Shown: piece after piece, positions 46,082-57,333 of the stretch
Numbering within the stretch: position 1 is the first letter of the stretch
How the letters are laid out: each line of letters opens with the position of its first letter
Assembly (NCBI GenBank): GCA_029972135.1
Contig: CP124755.1
Span: 1,054,001 to 1,118,000 of the forward strand
DNA length: 64,000 nucleotides
DNA from: Candidatus Thiocaldithrix dubininis
GTDB taxonomy: Bacteria > Pseudomonadota > Gammaproteobacteria > Thiotrichales > Thiotrichaceae
Direction: 5' to 3'
The notes under the pieces: model-generated
Seen by the model: the letters and a program-made list of their open reading frames with translations, nothing else
Told to the model about the DNA's origin: nothing
Database searches by the model: none
Translations under genes and position numbers: made by a program

Positions 46082-48019
46082 TTATTTTAGCTTTTCAATA
46101 AAGGCGTCAAACACATAACCTTCTTGATCTTGGTATTGGATTTTCACCCAAGAGCCGTCCCAACCATTGATAGAGTCTTTCTTTAAGCCCGTTGCTAAGA
46201 CTTTAACTTTTGCGCCTTGCGGCATTAACCCTAACTTGTCGCCCGTAATATCCGGTTCAGTACGTACCACTAAATTAGGCTTGGCTTTAACCTTATACCA
46301 TGTTCCTGCGTTATCGCTGTCTTTAGCTTGGCTGGGTTTGCTCTCGCTGCTAACCGCTTTAGGGATTGGCATTTTTTCGACTTCATCTGCCCGTTGTTTG
46401 ACCGCTTTATAAATACAACTCAACATAGGCATAGCCTCTGCCGCTGCTGTTTCCTCGCTTAATTTGCCACAAGTCGCATTACGCTCATCCAACCATGCTT
46501 TTTGCGTTTGCTCTAAGGCTTGTTGCTCATCCACTGACATGGCATCGTGCCGGATTTTATACGCCTTATTTAAACGGTCTTTTTGTATTTGTAGATTGCC
46601 TTTCATGCATTCCACTGCCGCGCCAGCCGTTTGCATTTGCGCATCGCAACCTGCAATCACTTCTGCATCTAAATTGTGGGTATCTGGTTTAGTTTCAACG
46701 TGGGTTGCTTCAGGCTTATTTTCTTCTGGGGTAGCCGTCGGTGGCGTATCCGTTTCACTGGGTTTTGCTGTATGACTCGGTTTAGTTGTGCTATCCGCTT
46801 CCACACTGGCTTGAAAATTAGCCGGTTTAGGGCTAGAGCAAGCCACATGGCTGAAACTGGCATAATCCACGGTTTTACCTGTACGGCAAGCTTGCTGACA
46901 TTGCTGGGTAAAGCCCTCTGCTTGAAAGCCCGGATATTCTGCAACTCCCGCTAACCCCCGCATTGCAAAGCCGGTAAATGTAGCTTCAGGGTCAGCGCAG
47001 GTTGGATCTTCACCTTTGGCACTTATGCAAATTTGCTTGACCAACTCGTCATATAACCATTTGCATTCATCGGCATCTAAGGCTTGCGGTGGCAGGCTTT
47101 TATATTCAATGCTCACTTGTTCATTGTGATAGGTCGCCAGTGTTTTTTTGCCTGCGTTATAACCTAATTGCAAATGAATCGTGTCGCCTTGTTGCCGCGT
47201 TTTTACCTGCGGTATGCCTGCGAAGAAGTTTTTTTGACTGACCACTTTCGGGTTAGCATTAGGCTTTAACACTAAAAAACCGAATTCGTTTTCTGAACAA
47301 CCCGAACCGCCGCAATTACTGGAAAATAACACCACATCACTGTCACCCATCGGAAACAGTTTATGCAGGGCGATATAGTTTCCTTCGGCGCTATGCACCG
47401 CCTTGCCCGCTAATAACAACGTATCTGGCGGCATTTCAGCGCTACTACGTCCAATGCTTAATAAACCTTGGCGGGTTTGCAATTGTTCAGGGCTAGGCTC
47501 AGGTAATACACTGTCTTGTGTTTCCACTGGATCAGCATTAGGCGTGGGTGTTTGTGGGGGATGCACGTTTGTTTCAGTGTCTGCAATGCGAGTGGGCTGC
47601 ACACTAAACACCGTTTTTTTATCACACGCTTGTTTAACTAAAGCAGCAAGACTGGCTTGATTGGCATAGGGTAGGGGTTGTGCATCGCCGATAAAGGGCT
47701 TATCTAATGAGCCATCCGCTTTGTATTGAATACCGTCTAATGTCTGCACGCTGTCTTGGCAATTACTGATCGCGTCTTGGATGACATAACCTTGATCAGC
47801 AAGGCGCACAATCTTAAATTGCAACAAATCATTGTTCAGTGATTTAACAGTGTTCAAATCAATATAAAACTGGGGCGCTTCATTAGGCACATTGACCCGC
47901 GTAAAGCTTGGGAAATGGCTTTGTAAATCAGCAGGTTTTGTCGGTTCATTGGGTTTGTCACCACAGGCAGTTAAGCCTAGGGTTAAGCAAAATAAAGACA
48001 GGGAAGCAGGCTTTAGCAT
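46082..48019 (-). CDS. Large lipoprotein with LprI-like (DUF1311) and SH3 domains
   Basis: This 645-residue lipoprotein has lipobox GLTAC (Cys near 19). The first about 380 residues form a Cys-rich unit (SSNCGGSGCSENEFGF, KLFPMGDSDVV) of unknown fold, followed by a Thr/Pro/Glu linker. A DUF1311/LprI-like domain (about 455-560; CDAQMQTAGAAVECM, QKAWLDERNATCGKL) is related to lysozyme-inhibitor proteins. A C-terminal bacterial SH3 domain (NLVVRTEPDITGDKLG, GSWVKIQYQDQEGYV) suggests peptidoglycan binding. The next gene upstream on the strand is a broken paralogue. The ATG at 48019 is chosen; a GTG 12 nt earlier is possible. Confidence 0.8.
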   Translation of the reverse strand: MLKPASLSLFCLTLGLTACGDKPNEPTKPADLQSHFPSFTRVNVPNEAPQFYIDLNTVKSLNNDLLQFKIVRLADQGYVIQDAISNCQDSVQTLDGIQYKADGSLDKPFIGDAQPLPYANQASLAALVKQACDKKTVFSVQPTRIADTETNVHPPQTPTPNADPVETQDSVLPEPSPEQLQTRQGLLSIGRSSAEMPPDTLLLAGKAVHSAEGNYIALHKLFPMGDSDVVLFSSNCGGSGCSENEFGFLVLKPNANPKVVSQKNFFAGIPQVKTRQQGDTIHLQLGYNAGKKTLATYHNEQVSIEYKSLPPQALDADECKWLYDELVKQICISAKGEDPTCADPEATFTGFAMRGLAGVAEYPGFQAEGFTQQCQQACRTGKTVDYASFSHVACSSPKPANFQASVEADSTTKPSHTAKPSETDTPPTATPEENKPEATHVETKPDTHNLDAEVIAGCDAQMQTAGAAVECMKGNLQIQKDRLNKAYKIRHDAMSVDEQQALEQTQKAWLDERNATCGKLSEETAAAEAMPMLSCIYKAVKQRADEVEKMPIPKAVSSESKPSQAKDSDNAGTWYKVKAKPNLVVRTEPDITGDKLGLMPQGAKVKVLATGLKKDSINGWDGSWVKIQYQDQEGYVFDAFIEKLK

Positions 48020-50290
48020 AGTGGTTATCACTCCGAATTTTTATAGATGCGCCCGACAGTATAAAGAATGTTGTAGGTATACCGCAGGGTATACCTACTT
48101 GAACGGCCGTGTTTAATTTATTAATTTAACTTCTGTAAGAAGCCGTCAAATACATAGGCCGCTTGACCATTGTAATCAATCTTAACCCAATGCCCATTGT
48201 GTCCACTAATTAAGTCGGCTTTTACATCGGTGGCTAATACTTGTACCTTGCTGAGATGCGGCAATGTGCCTAATTTTGCAGAGGTAACATCAGGTGCAGC
48301 TCTTACCGTTAACGTGGGGTTGGAATTGACCTGATACCACCATTCTTCATCGGTTGAATTTGCACTGTCGTTAGCCGCAGTAGGCGTTTCGGCTGGCTTG
48401 GCATCCGTCGCAGGTGGCGCTGAGGCTGCAGGTTTAGCCGGTAGTTTGCGTTCTTCCCAACCACTGACACTGGGGTCATCTTCGCCAATCGTAAAGATAG
48501 CCATGAGTCTGCCATTGCGTTGCCATAAGAAGCTGCAATTGCCTTCACCTGTACCCGCACATGCTTCCATTTCTGGGCGATTTTCACAACGGGTATCACC
48601 GTCTAAACATTCGTCTGCATCTGGCGCATGATAAGGTTGCCAACCGGCGGCTAACAATTGCTCCCGTGCTTGGGCATAGCTTTTGCCTTTTTTCAGCGCG
48701 TCATTGGATACCGGCGCAGGTTTAGCAGGGGTGGCGCTAATACTGCCTGTCGTAGGGGGCGTATTCGGTTGTTTATCCACGTTATAACTTACGCTGGGCT
48801 TGGTATGCGCCCGCACGCTTAATTTGGTTAATTCATCCGCCCGCTCATTGACGAATTGGTAAATACAAGCGGTTACCTTCATGGCGGTTTTAGTATCCAT
48901 TTGGCTGTTGAGCTTGCCACAGGTGGCATTGCGTTTGTCTAACCACGTTTTTTGCGTGGCTTCCAATTGCGTTACTTTATCGGCAGGCCAACTATCACTT
49001 AATACTTTATACGTTTGGTTTAAGCGGTCTTTTTCTTTCTGTAAGTTCTGTGTCATACAGGCTAATAACTGATCAGCCGCTTGTGCATTAACTTCACAAC
49101 CTTGTACCACTTTTGGTTGGCTGGCGGCAGCCGTAGGTTTAGTGTCAATCGGTACATCTTGCCACGGTAGGCTGGCATTAGTATCAGGTTTAGCCGGTTT
49201 TGAGCTGGGTGTTGCGGTTTGGGTAGCGCTCATATCCTGCCAAGGCATAGCGGCGTTATTACCAGACTTATTGCTAGTTGTCGGTTTAGGCGTAGCTGGG
49301 GGCGGGTTAACCGTATTGGGGTCGCTGGCATCCACAATGCTGGCACTGGCGGTTTTTGGGTAACCACATATTGCGCTTTTAAAATTGCTATAACTGGCGA
49401 TGCGTCCAGTTTGACAGGCTTGCTTACACTGCTCGGTAAAGCCGGTTGCGTTATAGCCCGGATAATCCACCATTGCATTCGTGCCGCGTGCGATGAGATC
49501 GCTAAAATTGCTTTCAGGGTCATCACAATTGGCATCATCTTTATTCGCATCAATACAAGCTTGCATAGCTTCGGTGTGTAACCATTCGCAATGCGTGGCA
49601 TCTAAGGGTTTGGCGGCGACCGTTTGCCAATCAATGCTAATTTCGCCATTTTGATAAGTGGCTAATTTACGTTTGCCATTGCTAAAGCCTAAATTCAGAA
49701 TAATTTTATTGCCACTTTGTTTATAGGTAACAGCGTTTTCATAACCGTAAAGCTCATTATTATGCACGAGTTTGGGCGCATCACGCGGTGGAATAATTAA
49801 GAATGAAAATTCGTGTGTTGAACAACCCGCCCCCGCGCAACTGCTGCCCATTAATACAATGTCATTCGTGCCAAGCGTGAACAACTTATATAAAAACAGC
49901 GCGCTACCTTGGGCTTTATAAATAGATTTGCCATTTAGCATCAATGTATCAGGCGGCGCGTCGAAATTGCTGCGGGTAACTTCTAAATTGCCTTGGCGGG
50001 TTTGTAATTTAGTCGGGCTGGGATTGGGTAAAGGGCTTTCGCCATTAGCATTGACTTTAGGTTGTGCTGCTGCTTTGCCACTCACGCCCGCTTTGTCACA
50101 GGTTGCTTTAACCACCGTGGCGATTTCAGGATTATCTCGATAAGGCAGCGGTTGCGCATCGCCCGGATACGCGCGAAATACCGAGCCATCCATGTGATAC
50201 AGCGTGCCTTCTAAGTTTTGAATGCTATCCGTGCAGTTGGTTAAGGCTTCTTGAATCACATAACCATTGTCGACTAACCGACCTAATTTA

Positions 50291-51285
50291 ACCTGAGTTC
50301 GATGTAAGCAAGTAGCAGCCTTTTGTGGAATACTTCATGGGATAACCACATCCTAAAATTACCCACGCAAGGCTGCTACCCTGATGTTAACACGACTGTT
50401 CTGCGAGATAGATGATTTTTGCCAAGGCTTTTTACCGCATTGGAAAGCGAGTGTATTAGAACCCCCGACCACCCGCCCAAAGCGGAATCGTCCGTGTGGT
50501 TTAAGTCTGAGTGAAGTGATGACGATTTGGGTACATTACCATCAATCAGGCTATCACACCTTCAAGTGGTATTACCTCAAACATGTTCAAGTCTATTTGA
50601 AGTCGGCTTTTCCTCAGTTGCCCAGTTATCAACGGTTTATTGAGCGCGTTCCCGATGTATTAGTGCCGCTGACGCGGTTCATGCAATCCCGCTGTGAAGC
50701 CAGTCGCGGAATTGCCTTCATTGACTCCACCCCCTTACGCGTCTGTGACAATATTCGGATTCCCCGTCATAAGACCTTTGCCAATACCGCAGGACGAGGG
50801 AAGTCATCCACCGGCTGGTTCTATGGCTTCAAGCTGCATCTCGTGGTGAATGATCAAGGTGGTATCGTGTCCTTTGCCTTAAGTGCGGGTAATGTCGATG
50901 ATCGCCAACCCGTTCCCACCCTGATGAAATCCGTGGTTGGCAAAGTCTTTGGGGATGCAGGCTATCTCTCTCAGGCATTGGCTCAACAACTCGCTCAGCA
51001 AGGCATTGAATGGATTACCTCGTTACGGAAAAATATGAAACAGGTCGTGCGTTCTACTTTCGATCAATTGCTCTTGCGTAAGCGTTTTATCATCGAAACC
51101 ATTAACGATCAGTTGAAAAATCAATCGCAAATTGAGCATTCTCGCCATCGTTCACTGCCTCATTATGTCGCTCATGTCATCGCCGGGCTTATTGCGTATT
51201 CCTATCAAGCGAAGAAACCCTCATTGAACTTAAATATCAATGCGTTAGCCATACTCTAATGCTATGCCTTACGTCGAACTCAGGT
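50291..51285 (+). mobile_element. IS982-family insertion sequence
   Basis: This 995-bp element has terminal inverted repeats beginning ACCTGAGTTCGA(T/C)GTAAG (17 bp, one mismatch) and one transposase gene. Ends starting with ACC, the near-1-kb size and the transposase all match IS982. The 7-bp direct repeat shows a clean, probably recent insertion into the lipoprotein gene. Confidence 0.92.
50384..51259 (+). CDS. IS982-family transposase
   Basis: This 291-residue DDE transposase has FIDSTPLRVC (first Asp), KSSTGWFYGFKLHLVVND, FGDAGYLSQ (second Asp) and RFIIETINDQLKN with the Glu, then QIEHSRHRSLPHYVAHVIAGLIAYSYQ. These are classic IS982 motifs. The gene appears intact, so the element may still move. 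Confidence 0.94.
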   Translation: MLTRLFCEIDDFCQGFLPHWKASVLEPPTTRPKRNRPCGLSLSEVMTIWVHYHQSGYHTFKWYYLKHVQVYLKSAFPQLPSYQRFIERVPDVLVPLTRFMQSRCEASRGIAFIDSTPLRVCDNIRIPRHKTFANTAGRGKSSTGWFYGFKLHLVVNDQGGIVSFALSAGNVDDRQPVPTLMKSVVGKVFGDAGYLSQALAQQLAQQGIEWITSLRKNMKQVVRSTFDQLLLRKRFIIETINDQLKNQSQIEHSRHRSLPHYVAHVIAGLIAYSYQAKKPSLNLNINALAIL

Positions 51286-51564
51286 TAATTTAATACGGAC
51301 TAAATTATCTTGGCGGCTAATACTGTTCAAATCGACGAACAGTTTCGCCGTATCTGCACTCGTACCAACGGGGGTGTAATGTTCAAATGGGTTAGCATAA
51401 ACCGGCGTGGCATTTTCCGCGCTTTTATCACCACACGCGCTTAAAACTAAACCAATGCTAACCATTAATAGCAAACGTTTCATGCAGCAATCCTCCCTAA
51501 TAACATGCAAAGCAGCTCAACCCTATAAGCCTAGTCGCATTAATACTAACTAGGCGCGAAAAAT

Positions 51565-51864
51565 TTAATGTGGCGTGTTGGCATTCGCCGGAGTGGGTGC
51601 AGCTTGTTCGGTTACAGGCGCTTGCTGTTGCAAGGCTTTGATTTGCTGATGTTTAACATACGTACCGTATAAGCCAAATAAGGTAATAACAGCAGCGGCG
51701 GCAAAGGTATATAAAACCGGAATATCTTTTTTAGGTTTGCCATCAGCGGTTTTCGTTTCTGGCGGTGGGCGTTGTGTGCCTAAATAACCAATTAAAAATA
51801 CAACAGCACCAAAGATCACCATCGGATTGGTGACGTAATCCAGCATTGAAATGGTTGGGTTCAT
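51565..51864 (-). CDS. Small membrane protein with two TM helices
   Basis: This 99-residue protein has two hydrophobic helices (VIFGAVVFLIGYLG and VLYTFAAAAVITLFGLYG), separated by a charged loop rich in Lys and Pro. An Ala/Pro/Gln tail follows, possibly periplasmic. No family is recognised. The ATG at 51864 is preferred over a GTG at 51873; no strong Shine-Dalgarno sequence is seen. It lies between the IS-broken lipoprotein and hemB and is divergent from hemB. Confidence 0.55.
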   Translation of the reverse strand: MNPTISMLDYVTNPMVIFGAVVFLIGYLGTQRPPPETKTADGKPKKDIPVLYTFAAAAVITLFGLYGTYVKHQQIKALQQQAPVTEQAAPTPANANTPH

Positions 51865-51940
51865 TCTTAACACTCAAGGGGTCTAAGCAAATTGCCTTGC
51901 AGTTTAGCAAATAAATTCTGTTTTAGAGAGCTAAGTATAG

Positions 51941-53023
<1,083 letters not shown>

Positions 53024-53035
53024 ACCTATGACAAA

Positions 53036-53067
53036 ACAAGGGCTGTGCATTCATAGTCAGCCTTTGT
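53036..53067 (+). terminator. Weak hairpin downstream of hemB
   Basis: ACAAGGGCTG / CAGCCTTTGT makes a 10-bp stem with one G-U pair and a 12-nt loop, 12 nt after the hemB stop. No T run follows on either strand. Confidence 0.4.
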
Positions 53068-53073
53068 GCAGCA

Positions 53074-53406
53074 TTAATTTAACGGGTTGCTTACCGTACC
53101 GATTTTACTGCTATCGGTATTGGGTGTTTTACTTTTAGGCGCTTTTTCAGTACTGGCTTGTTTATTGCTGTCTTGAGGTAGTTTAGCTGGCTTATCCGCT
53201 TTTGCGGATTTGTCACTGTCCGCTGTATTTTTAGGAGTGGGCGCAGGTGTGGCGGGTGGTGGTTGTTTATCCGCCACTACACACGTTCCTCCTTTGTGAT
53301 AAGGCCCCGTGCCACCAATTAAGGTTGTGCCTTTTGGACAAGCCAAGCTCGCTAAAGACACAAAACTTAAACCGATCATTAAACCTAGACGTAGCTTATT
53401 TTGCAT
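53074..53406 (-). CDS. Small exported Lys/Pro-rich protein, unknown
   Basis: This 110-residue protein has a signal peptide ending in SLASLAC, possibly a lipobox. A short Cys-containing part (CPKGTTLIGGTGPYHKGGTC) is followed by a low-complexity Lys/Pro/Asp/Ser tail to the end. I know no specific function. It is convergent with hemB. Confidence 0.6.
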   Translation of the reverse strand: MQNKLRLGLMIGLSFVSLASLACPKGTTLIGGTGPYHKGGTCVVADKQPPPATPAPTPKNTADSDKSAKADKPAKLPQDSNKQASTEKAPKSKTPNTDSSKIGTVSNPLN

Positions 53407-53480
53407 AGTGTTATTCCCTCGCGGATTGTGAATTCGATTGGCGCACTATACAAAAAATTTTCCCACGACACTCTGAATAC

Positions 53481-54122
53481 TTAATAGTTGGCTTTTAATA
53501 ATTGCTGGGCTTCTTTTTGCATAGCCGAGCGTGAGAATATCAATTTCCAGCGATCCCCACCCGCTTGACGCCATAATAATGCGGCGCGAATGCCCGCTAA
53601 TAATAACGCCCGAATTTTGGCGGCATTATCCACATTCGATAAGTGCGCTTGGTCGCCTTTGATCATAATGCGCGGGCCTAATTGGCTAATCGTATTGCTG
53701 TAAATATCCGCCAACCGCGCCACCATATTCGGGTGCGTCATTTCAAAAAAGTTTAATTGCTGTTGCGCGGTTTCAATATTGCGCATGAGCTTTTGAAACA
53801 TTTCAGGGTCTTTTGCTAGTTTCTTTTCTAAATACAGCAAATTGACCGCGTAGCGGGTGGCTTCTACATTTTTCGGTTTGCCATCTTCAGTTAAACCGCC
53901 TGTGCCTAATTGATACATCAACACGCGTAAGCCTGTGCGTAAATCGCTAACGCCACCATAAAGCGCTTCGATACTGCTGTTATCGCTGGTGAGTACGCTA
54001 TTAATGCAGCTTTGCAATAAGTCATTATCCACCGTGCCACGCGTGGCCAGTTGTAAAACACCTTCGACGCATTGAAATAATGCCGCTAAGGCAATGGTAC
54101 GGTTTCGAGTATTGGCTTCCAC
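53481..54122 (-). CDS. hflD: High-frequency lysogenisation protein HflD homologue
   Basis: This 213-residue protein begins, after a short lead, NRTIALAALFQCVEGVLQLA. It also has SIEALYGGVSDLRTGLRVL and SNTISQLGPRIMIKGD, matching HflD. In E. coli HflD is a membrane-associated factor affecting lambda CII stability. It is encoded directly after mnmA in many gammaproteobacteria, as here. The start is unclear. GTG at 54122 gives exactly the E. coli length; an in-frame TTG at 54206, overlapping the mnmA end, adds 28 residues unlike the family. Confidence 0.8.
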   Translation of the reverse strand: MEANTRNRTIALAALFQCVEGVLQLATRGTVDNDLLQSCINSVLTSDNSSIEALYGGVSDLRTGLRVLMYQLGTGGLTEDGKPKNVEATRYAVNLLYLEKKLAKDPEMFQKLMRNIETAQQQLNFFEMTHPNMVARLADIYSNTISQLGPRIMIKGDQAHLSNVDNAAKIRALLLAGIRAALLWRQAGGDRWKLIFSRSAMQKEAQQLLKANY

Positions 54123-54190
54123 GGGTTTGCTTTTAATGTCGCTATATAAAGGTAGGGAGGATATGCGGACATTCTCCCCAAATTCAAGTG

Positions 54191-55303
54191 TTATCTGGTC
54201 GGACAAGTGCTGGCCATACGGTCAATAATGCCGCCGCCTAAGCAAATATCCCCTTGATAAAACACAATAGACTGACCGGGGGTAATGGCACGTTGCGCTT
54301 GTGGGAAGCACACTTGTGCGCTTTGCTCGGCGGTTATATGCACTTCACAAGCTTCATCTTGTTGGCGATAACGAATTTTAGCACTGCATGTGAAATGCTC
54401 AGCGGGGGCGTAGCCTGCTACCCAATGTAATTGTGAGGCTACTAGATAATGCTTAAGCAATAAATCGTGTTGATGCCCTTGTGCCACAATCAAGTGGTTG
54501 TTGTCTAAATCTTTATCCACCACAAACCACGGGTCTTCGCTGGCATCTTTCAAACCACCAATGCCTAAGCCTTGGCGCTGTCCCAAGGTGTAATACATTA
54601 AGCCGTGATGTTGCCCAATTACTTTGCCTTCTGCTGTGACAATTGCGCCGGGCTGCGCAGGTAAAAAACGTTGTAGAAAGTCACGAAATTTACGCTCACC
54701 AATAAAACAAATGCCGGTACTGTCTTTCTTACGCGCATTTTTAAAGCCTGCTTGGTCAGCCAGTTTTCGCACGGCTGGTTTTGCCAATTCGCCAACGGGA
54801 AATAAGCTGTGTTTTAATTGGTGTTGTTGCAACGTGTATAAAAAGTAAGTTTGGTCTTTATTCGCATCAACCCCTTTGAACATTTGCACTTGCCCATTTT
54901 CGGCATAGCCAAGCCGTGCATAATGCCCTGTGGCGATATAATCTGCGCCCAACTCGTCGATAGCAGTTTCTAAAAATGCCTTAAACTTAATTTCCTTATT
55001 GCACATGATATCAGGGTTAGGGGTGCGTCCGGCTTGGTATTCGGCTAGAAAATACGTGAATACATTATCCCAATATTCACTAGCAAAATTACGGGTATGT
55101 AAGACAATGCCTAAGTGATCGGCTACCGATTGCGCATCGGCTAAATCCACATGGGCAGAGCAATATTCATCCGTATCGTCCTCTTCCCAGTTTTTCATAA
55201 ACAAGCCTTCAACCTGATAGCCTTGTTCTAATAGCAATAAAGCGGCAACCGATGAGTCGACGCCACCGGATAGCCCTACAATAACCCGTTTACCTGTGTT
55301 CAT
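54191..55303 (-). CDS. mnmA: tRNA-specific 2-thiouridylase
   Basis: MnmA inserts sulfur at U34 of tRNA-Lys, Glu and Gln, receiving it from the Tus relay in gammaproteobacteria. The 370-residue protein has the PP-loop GLSGGVDSS near residue 9, FMKNWEEDD, the first catalytic Cys in [12 protein letters not shown] and the second in [14 protein letters not shown]. Its start overlaps the nudJ stop by 4 nt (ATGA). A TusE/DsrC-like gene appears 5.3 kb away, though it lacks the sulfur-carrying Cys. Confidence 0.96.
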   Translation of the reverse strand: MNTGKRVIVGLSGGVDSSVAALLLLEQGYQVEGLFMKNWEEDDTDEYCSAHVDLADAQSVADHLGIVLHTRNFASEYWDNVFTYFLAEYQAGRTPNPDIMCNKEIKFKAFLETAIDELGADYIATGHYARLGYAENGQVQMFKGVDANKDQTYFLYTLQQHQLKHSLFPVGELAKPAVRKLADQAGFKNARKKDSTGICFIGERKFRDFLQRFLPAQPGAIVTAEGKVIGQHHGLMYYTLGQRQGLGIGGLKDASEDPWFVVDKDLDNNHLIVAQGHQHDLLLKHYLVASQLHWVAGYAPAEHFTCSAKIRYRQQDEACEVHITAEQSAQVCFPQAQRAITPGQSIVFYQGDICLGGGIIDRMASTCPTR

Positions 55304-55761
55304 GAATTGTCTGTTTGAAAGTAATGCAACATATCTAAAGGATAACGAATGCCAGCTTTATAAGCGTCGATGGAACGTAATACTAAGTCGCTACGTACCG
55401 TAAAGCGGGAGGTATCACGAATTTCGGCTTCTGTGAGCCAATGAGTGCGTAAAATATCCGGGTCGAGGTTGAAATCATTAATATGCTCCAACACATAACC
55501 GCTAAAGGTAAAACGCAAATAGACACGATCTTGATCCGGGCGTTGCATATGGAATACACCCAATAGAGCGTCCGGCTGAACACGCCAGCCCGTTTCCTCT
55601 AACGTCTCCCGTTGGGCTGCATCAATTAAGCTTTCGCCGTATTCCATATGACCGGCGGGCTGGTTAATTACAATCTGCCCATGATGTTCTTCTTCAACCA
55701 TTAAAAAGCGACCGTTTTGCTCAATGACACTCGCAACCGTCACACGAGGTTTCCAGACCAT
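55300..55761 (-). CDS. nudJ: NUDIX phosphatase NudJ-like
   Basis: This 153-residue Nudix hydrolase has the canonical box [20 protein letters not shown] followed by TGW (about residues 37-59). [30 protein letters not shown] and [17 protein letters not shown] are typical of NudJ/YmfB, which removes phosphate from thiamine pyrophosphate precursors and nucleotides. The nudJ-mnmA-hflD order is conserved in gammaproteobacteria. Confidence 0.9.
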   Translation of the reverse strand: MVWKPRVTVASVIEQNGRFLMVEEEHHGQIVINQPAGHMEYGESLIDAAQRETLEETGWRVQPDALLGVFHMQRPDQDRVYLRFTFSGYVLEHINDFNLDPDILRTHWLTEAEIRDTSRFTVRSDLVLRSIDAYKAGIRYPLDMLHYFQTDNS

Positions 55762-55892
55762 AAGATAAGCAGTCCTATTGTAAATAAAAGCTAAATTATA
55801 GCATGTAAAGGAGGCTTTTCTTAAAACAAAAGGCTGGCTATACTAAAGCTTATCTTTAATTTTATGGCTAATGGCCAATCAAAAAAGCAACA

Positions 55893-56876
55893 TTGACTAC
55901 AGCAACTTCAACTTCTGACAGTAGTAAAACTACTGTGCAATTCGAGCTTGATGCGACTGATACCGAACGCCTTATGAACTTGTCTGGTCAGTTTGACCAG
56001 CATTTAAAACAAATCGAAAATCGGCTAGGTGTGGATATTAGCAATCGAGGTAATTTATTCCAAATCAGCGGCTCGCCCAGCGCTGTGCAACAAACCATTA
56101 ATGTCTTGCAAGATTTGTATCGGGAAACCGCCGAGAGCGTGTTAAACCCTGAAGCCGTGCATTTGTTCTTGCAAGAAGCGAACTTAGAGAAAATTGAAGC
56201 CAATACAGCGGATGATGTCAAAATTCGCACACGTAAAGGCTATATCAAACCTAAAGGGCTGGCACAAAGCCAGTACATTCAAAATATCCGCACTCACGAT
56301 GTCACTTTTGGCATTGGGCCCGCCGGAACAGGTAAAACATGGTTAGCAGTCGCTTGTGCGGTTGAAGCCTTGGAACGCGATGAAGTCCGCCGTTTGGTGT
56401 TAGTGCGTCCCGCTGTGGAAGCGGGTGAACGTTTAGGCTTCTTACCCGGTGACTTAAGTCAGAAAATTGACCCATATTTACGCCCGATGTATGACGCATT
56501 ATACGAAATGCTCGGCATTGAAAAGGTTAATAAACTGATTGAACGAAATGTGATTGAGGTCGCACCGTTAGCCTATATGCGGGGTCGTACCTTAAATGAT
56601 GCCTTTATTTTGTTAGATGAAGCGCAAAATACCACCACAGAACAAATGAAAATGTTTCTGACGCGTTTAGGTTTTGGCTCATCGGCGGTGATTACCGGTG
56701 ACATTACGCAAATTGACTTGCCACGCCAACAAAAATCCGGCTTAAAACAAGCGGTCGAGATTTTAGAAGGGGTGAAAGGTATTAGTTTTAACTGGTTTAG
56801 CGGGCGCGATGTGGTGCGGCATAAACTGGTACAACGCATTGTAGAAGCTTACGAACATCATGCCCCTACAGATTGA
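55893..56876 (+). CDS. phoH: PhoH family ATPase (PhoL/YbeZ-like)
   Basis: This 327-residue P-loop ATPase has [19 protein letters not shown] (Walker A near residue 145) and [19 protein letters not shown] (Walker B). An N-terminal PIN-associated part ([20 protein letters not shown]) aligns with E. coli YbeZ. It works with YbeY in rRNA processing. No in-frame ATG gives this N-terminus, so the TTG at 55893 is taken as start. Its end overlaps ybeY by 17 nt. Confidence 0.93.
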   Translation: MTTATSTSDSSKTTVQFELDATDTERLMNLSGQFDQHLKQIENRLGVDISNRGNLFQISGSPSAVQQTINVLQDLYRETAESVLNPEAVHLFLQEANLEKIEANTADDVKIRTRKGYIKPKGLAQSQYIQNIRTHDVTFGIGPAGTGKTWLAVACAVEALERDEVRRLVLVRPAVEAGERLGFLPGDLSQKIDPYLRPMYDALYEMLGIEKVNKLIERNVIEVAPLAYMRGRTLNDAFILLDEAQNTTTEQMKMFLTRLGFGSSAVITGDITQIDLPRQQKSGLKQAVEILEGVKGISFNWFSGRDVVRHKLVQRIVEAYEHHAPTD

Positions 56877-57315
56877 TTTACAAGTAGAAACTTCACTAGG
56901 TGCTTTGCCTAGTGAAGCCGATTTTAATCACTGGGCGCAAGTCGTTTGGGATGAAAGCGATGCGGGCGTGGTCTTGCGTATTGTGGATAATGAGGAAAGC
57001 CAAACGCTGAATCGGGATTATCGCGAAAAAGATTACCCGACCAATGTATTATCGTTTCCTTATGATCCGCCACCTATGCCTTTAGAAATAGATGAAGTGG
57101 ATTATTTGGGTGATTTAATTATGTGTGCGCCCGTCGTGCTGCGTGAAGCGCAGGAACAGGGGAAAACCCTAAGCCAACATTGGGCGCACCTATTAATTCA
57201 TGGCTTGTTACATTTGCAAGGTTATGACCATATAACGGATACGGAAGCTGAAGAGATGGAGGGTTTAGAAATCCAACTCTTGGCTAAACTGGGTTTTCCA
57301 AATCCTTATCAATAA
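56860..57315 (+). CDS. ybeY: Endoribonuclease YbeY
   Basis: This 151-residue rRNA maturation endonuclease has the zinc motif [11 protein letters not shown], with three ligand histidines, near residues 115-125. It also has [17 protein letters not shown] and [16 protein letters not shown]. It processes the 3' end of 16S rRNA and aids ribosome quality control. It overlaps the phoH end and is 18 nt before corC. Confidence 0.94.
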   Translation: MPLQIDLQVETSLGALPSEADFNHWAQVVWDESDAGVVLRIVDNEESQTLNRDYREKDYPTNVLSFPYDPPPMPLEIDEVDYLGDLIMCAPVVLREAQEQGKTLSQHWAHLLIHGLLHLQGYDHITDTEAEEMEGLEIQLLAKLGFPNPYQ

Positions 57316-57333
57316 ACAGTACTTTGAGGAATA

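Larger units (their letters stand above)
50284..51292 (+). repeat. Target-site duplications flanking the IS982-family element
   Basis: TAATTTA occurs at 50284-50290 and again at 51286-51292, immediately outside the element's inverted repeats. A 7-bp duplication fits the IS982 family range. Confidence 0.85.
48121..51483 (-). pseudogene. Paralogous LprI/SH3 lipoprotein split by an IS982-family element
   Basis: The N-terminus (51483-51293) encodes a lipoprotein leader (VLSAC) and ends ...DNLVRIKL. The remainder (50283-48121) resumes GRLVDNGYVIQEALTN. Deleting the IS and one 7-bp TAATTTA copy joins them in frame as 786 residues, aligning with the intact paralogue (DLLQFKIVRLADQGYVIQ). Domains after the junction are the Cys-rich unit, two short repeats (MPWQDM, LPWQDV), LprI/DUF1311 (CEVNAQAADQLLACM), a Cys-rich insert (GDTRCENRPEMEACAG) and SH3. 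The gene cannot make the whole protein now; a truncated ORF from 50259 lacks a signal peptide. Confidence 0.88.

Noticed and set aside
46464..46954. Overlapping plus-strand frames of 65-103 codons
   Set aside because: All are antisense to the 645-residue lipoprotein, which has a signal peptide and two recognised domains.
54123..54206. 28-residue N-terminal extension of HflD from a TTG
   Set aside because: It does not resemble the family and would make the protein longer than HflD; not excluded by the sequence alone.
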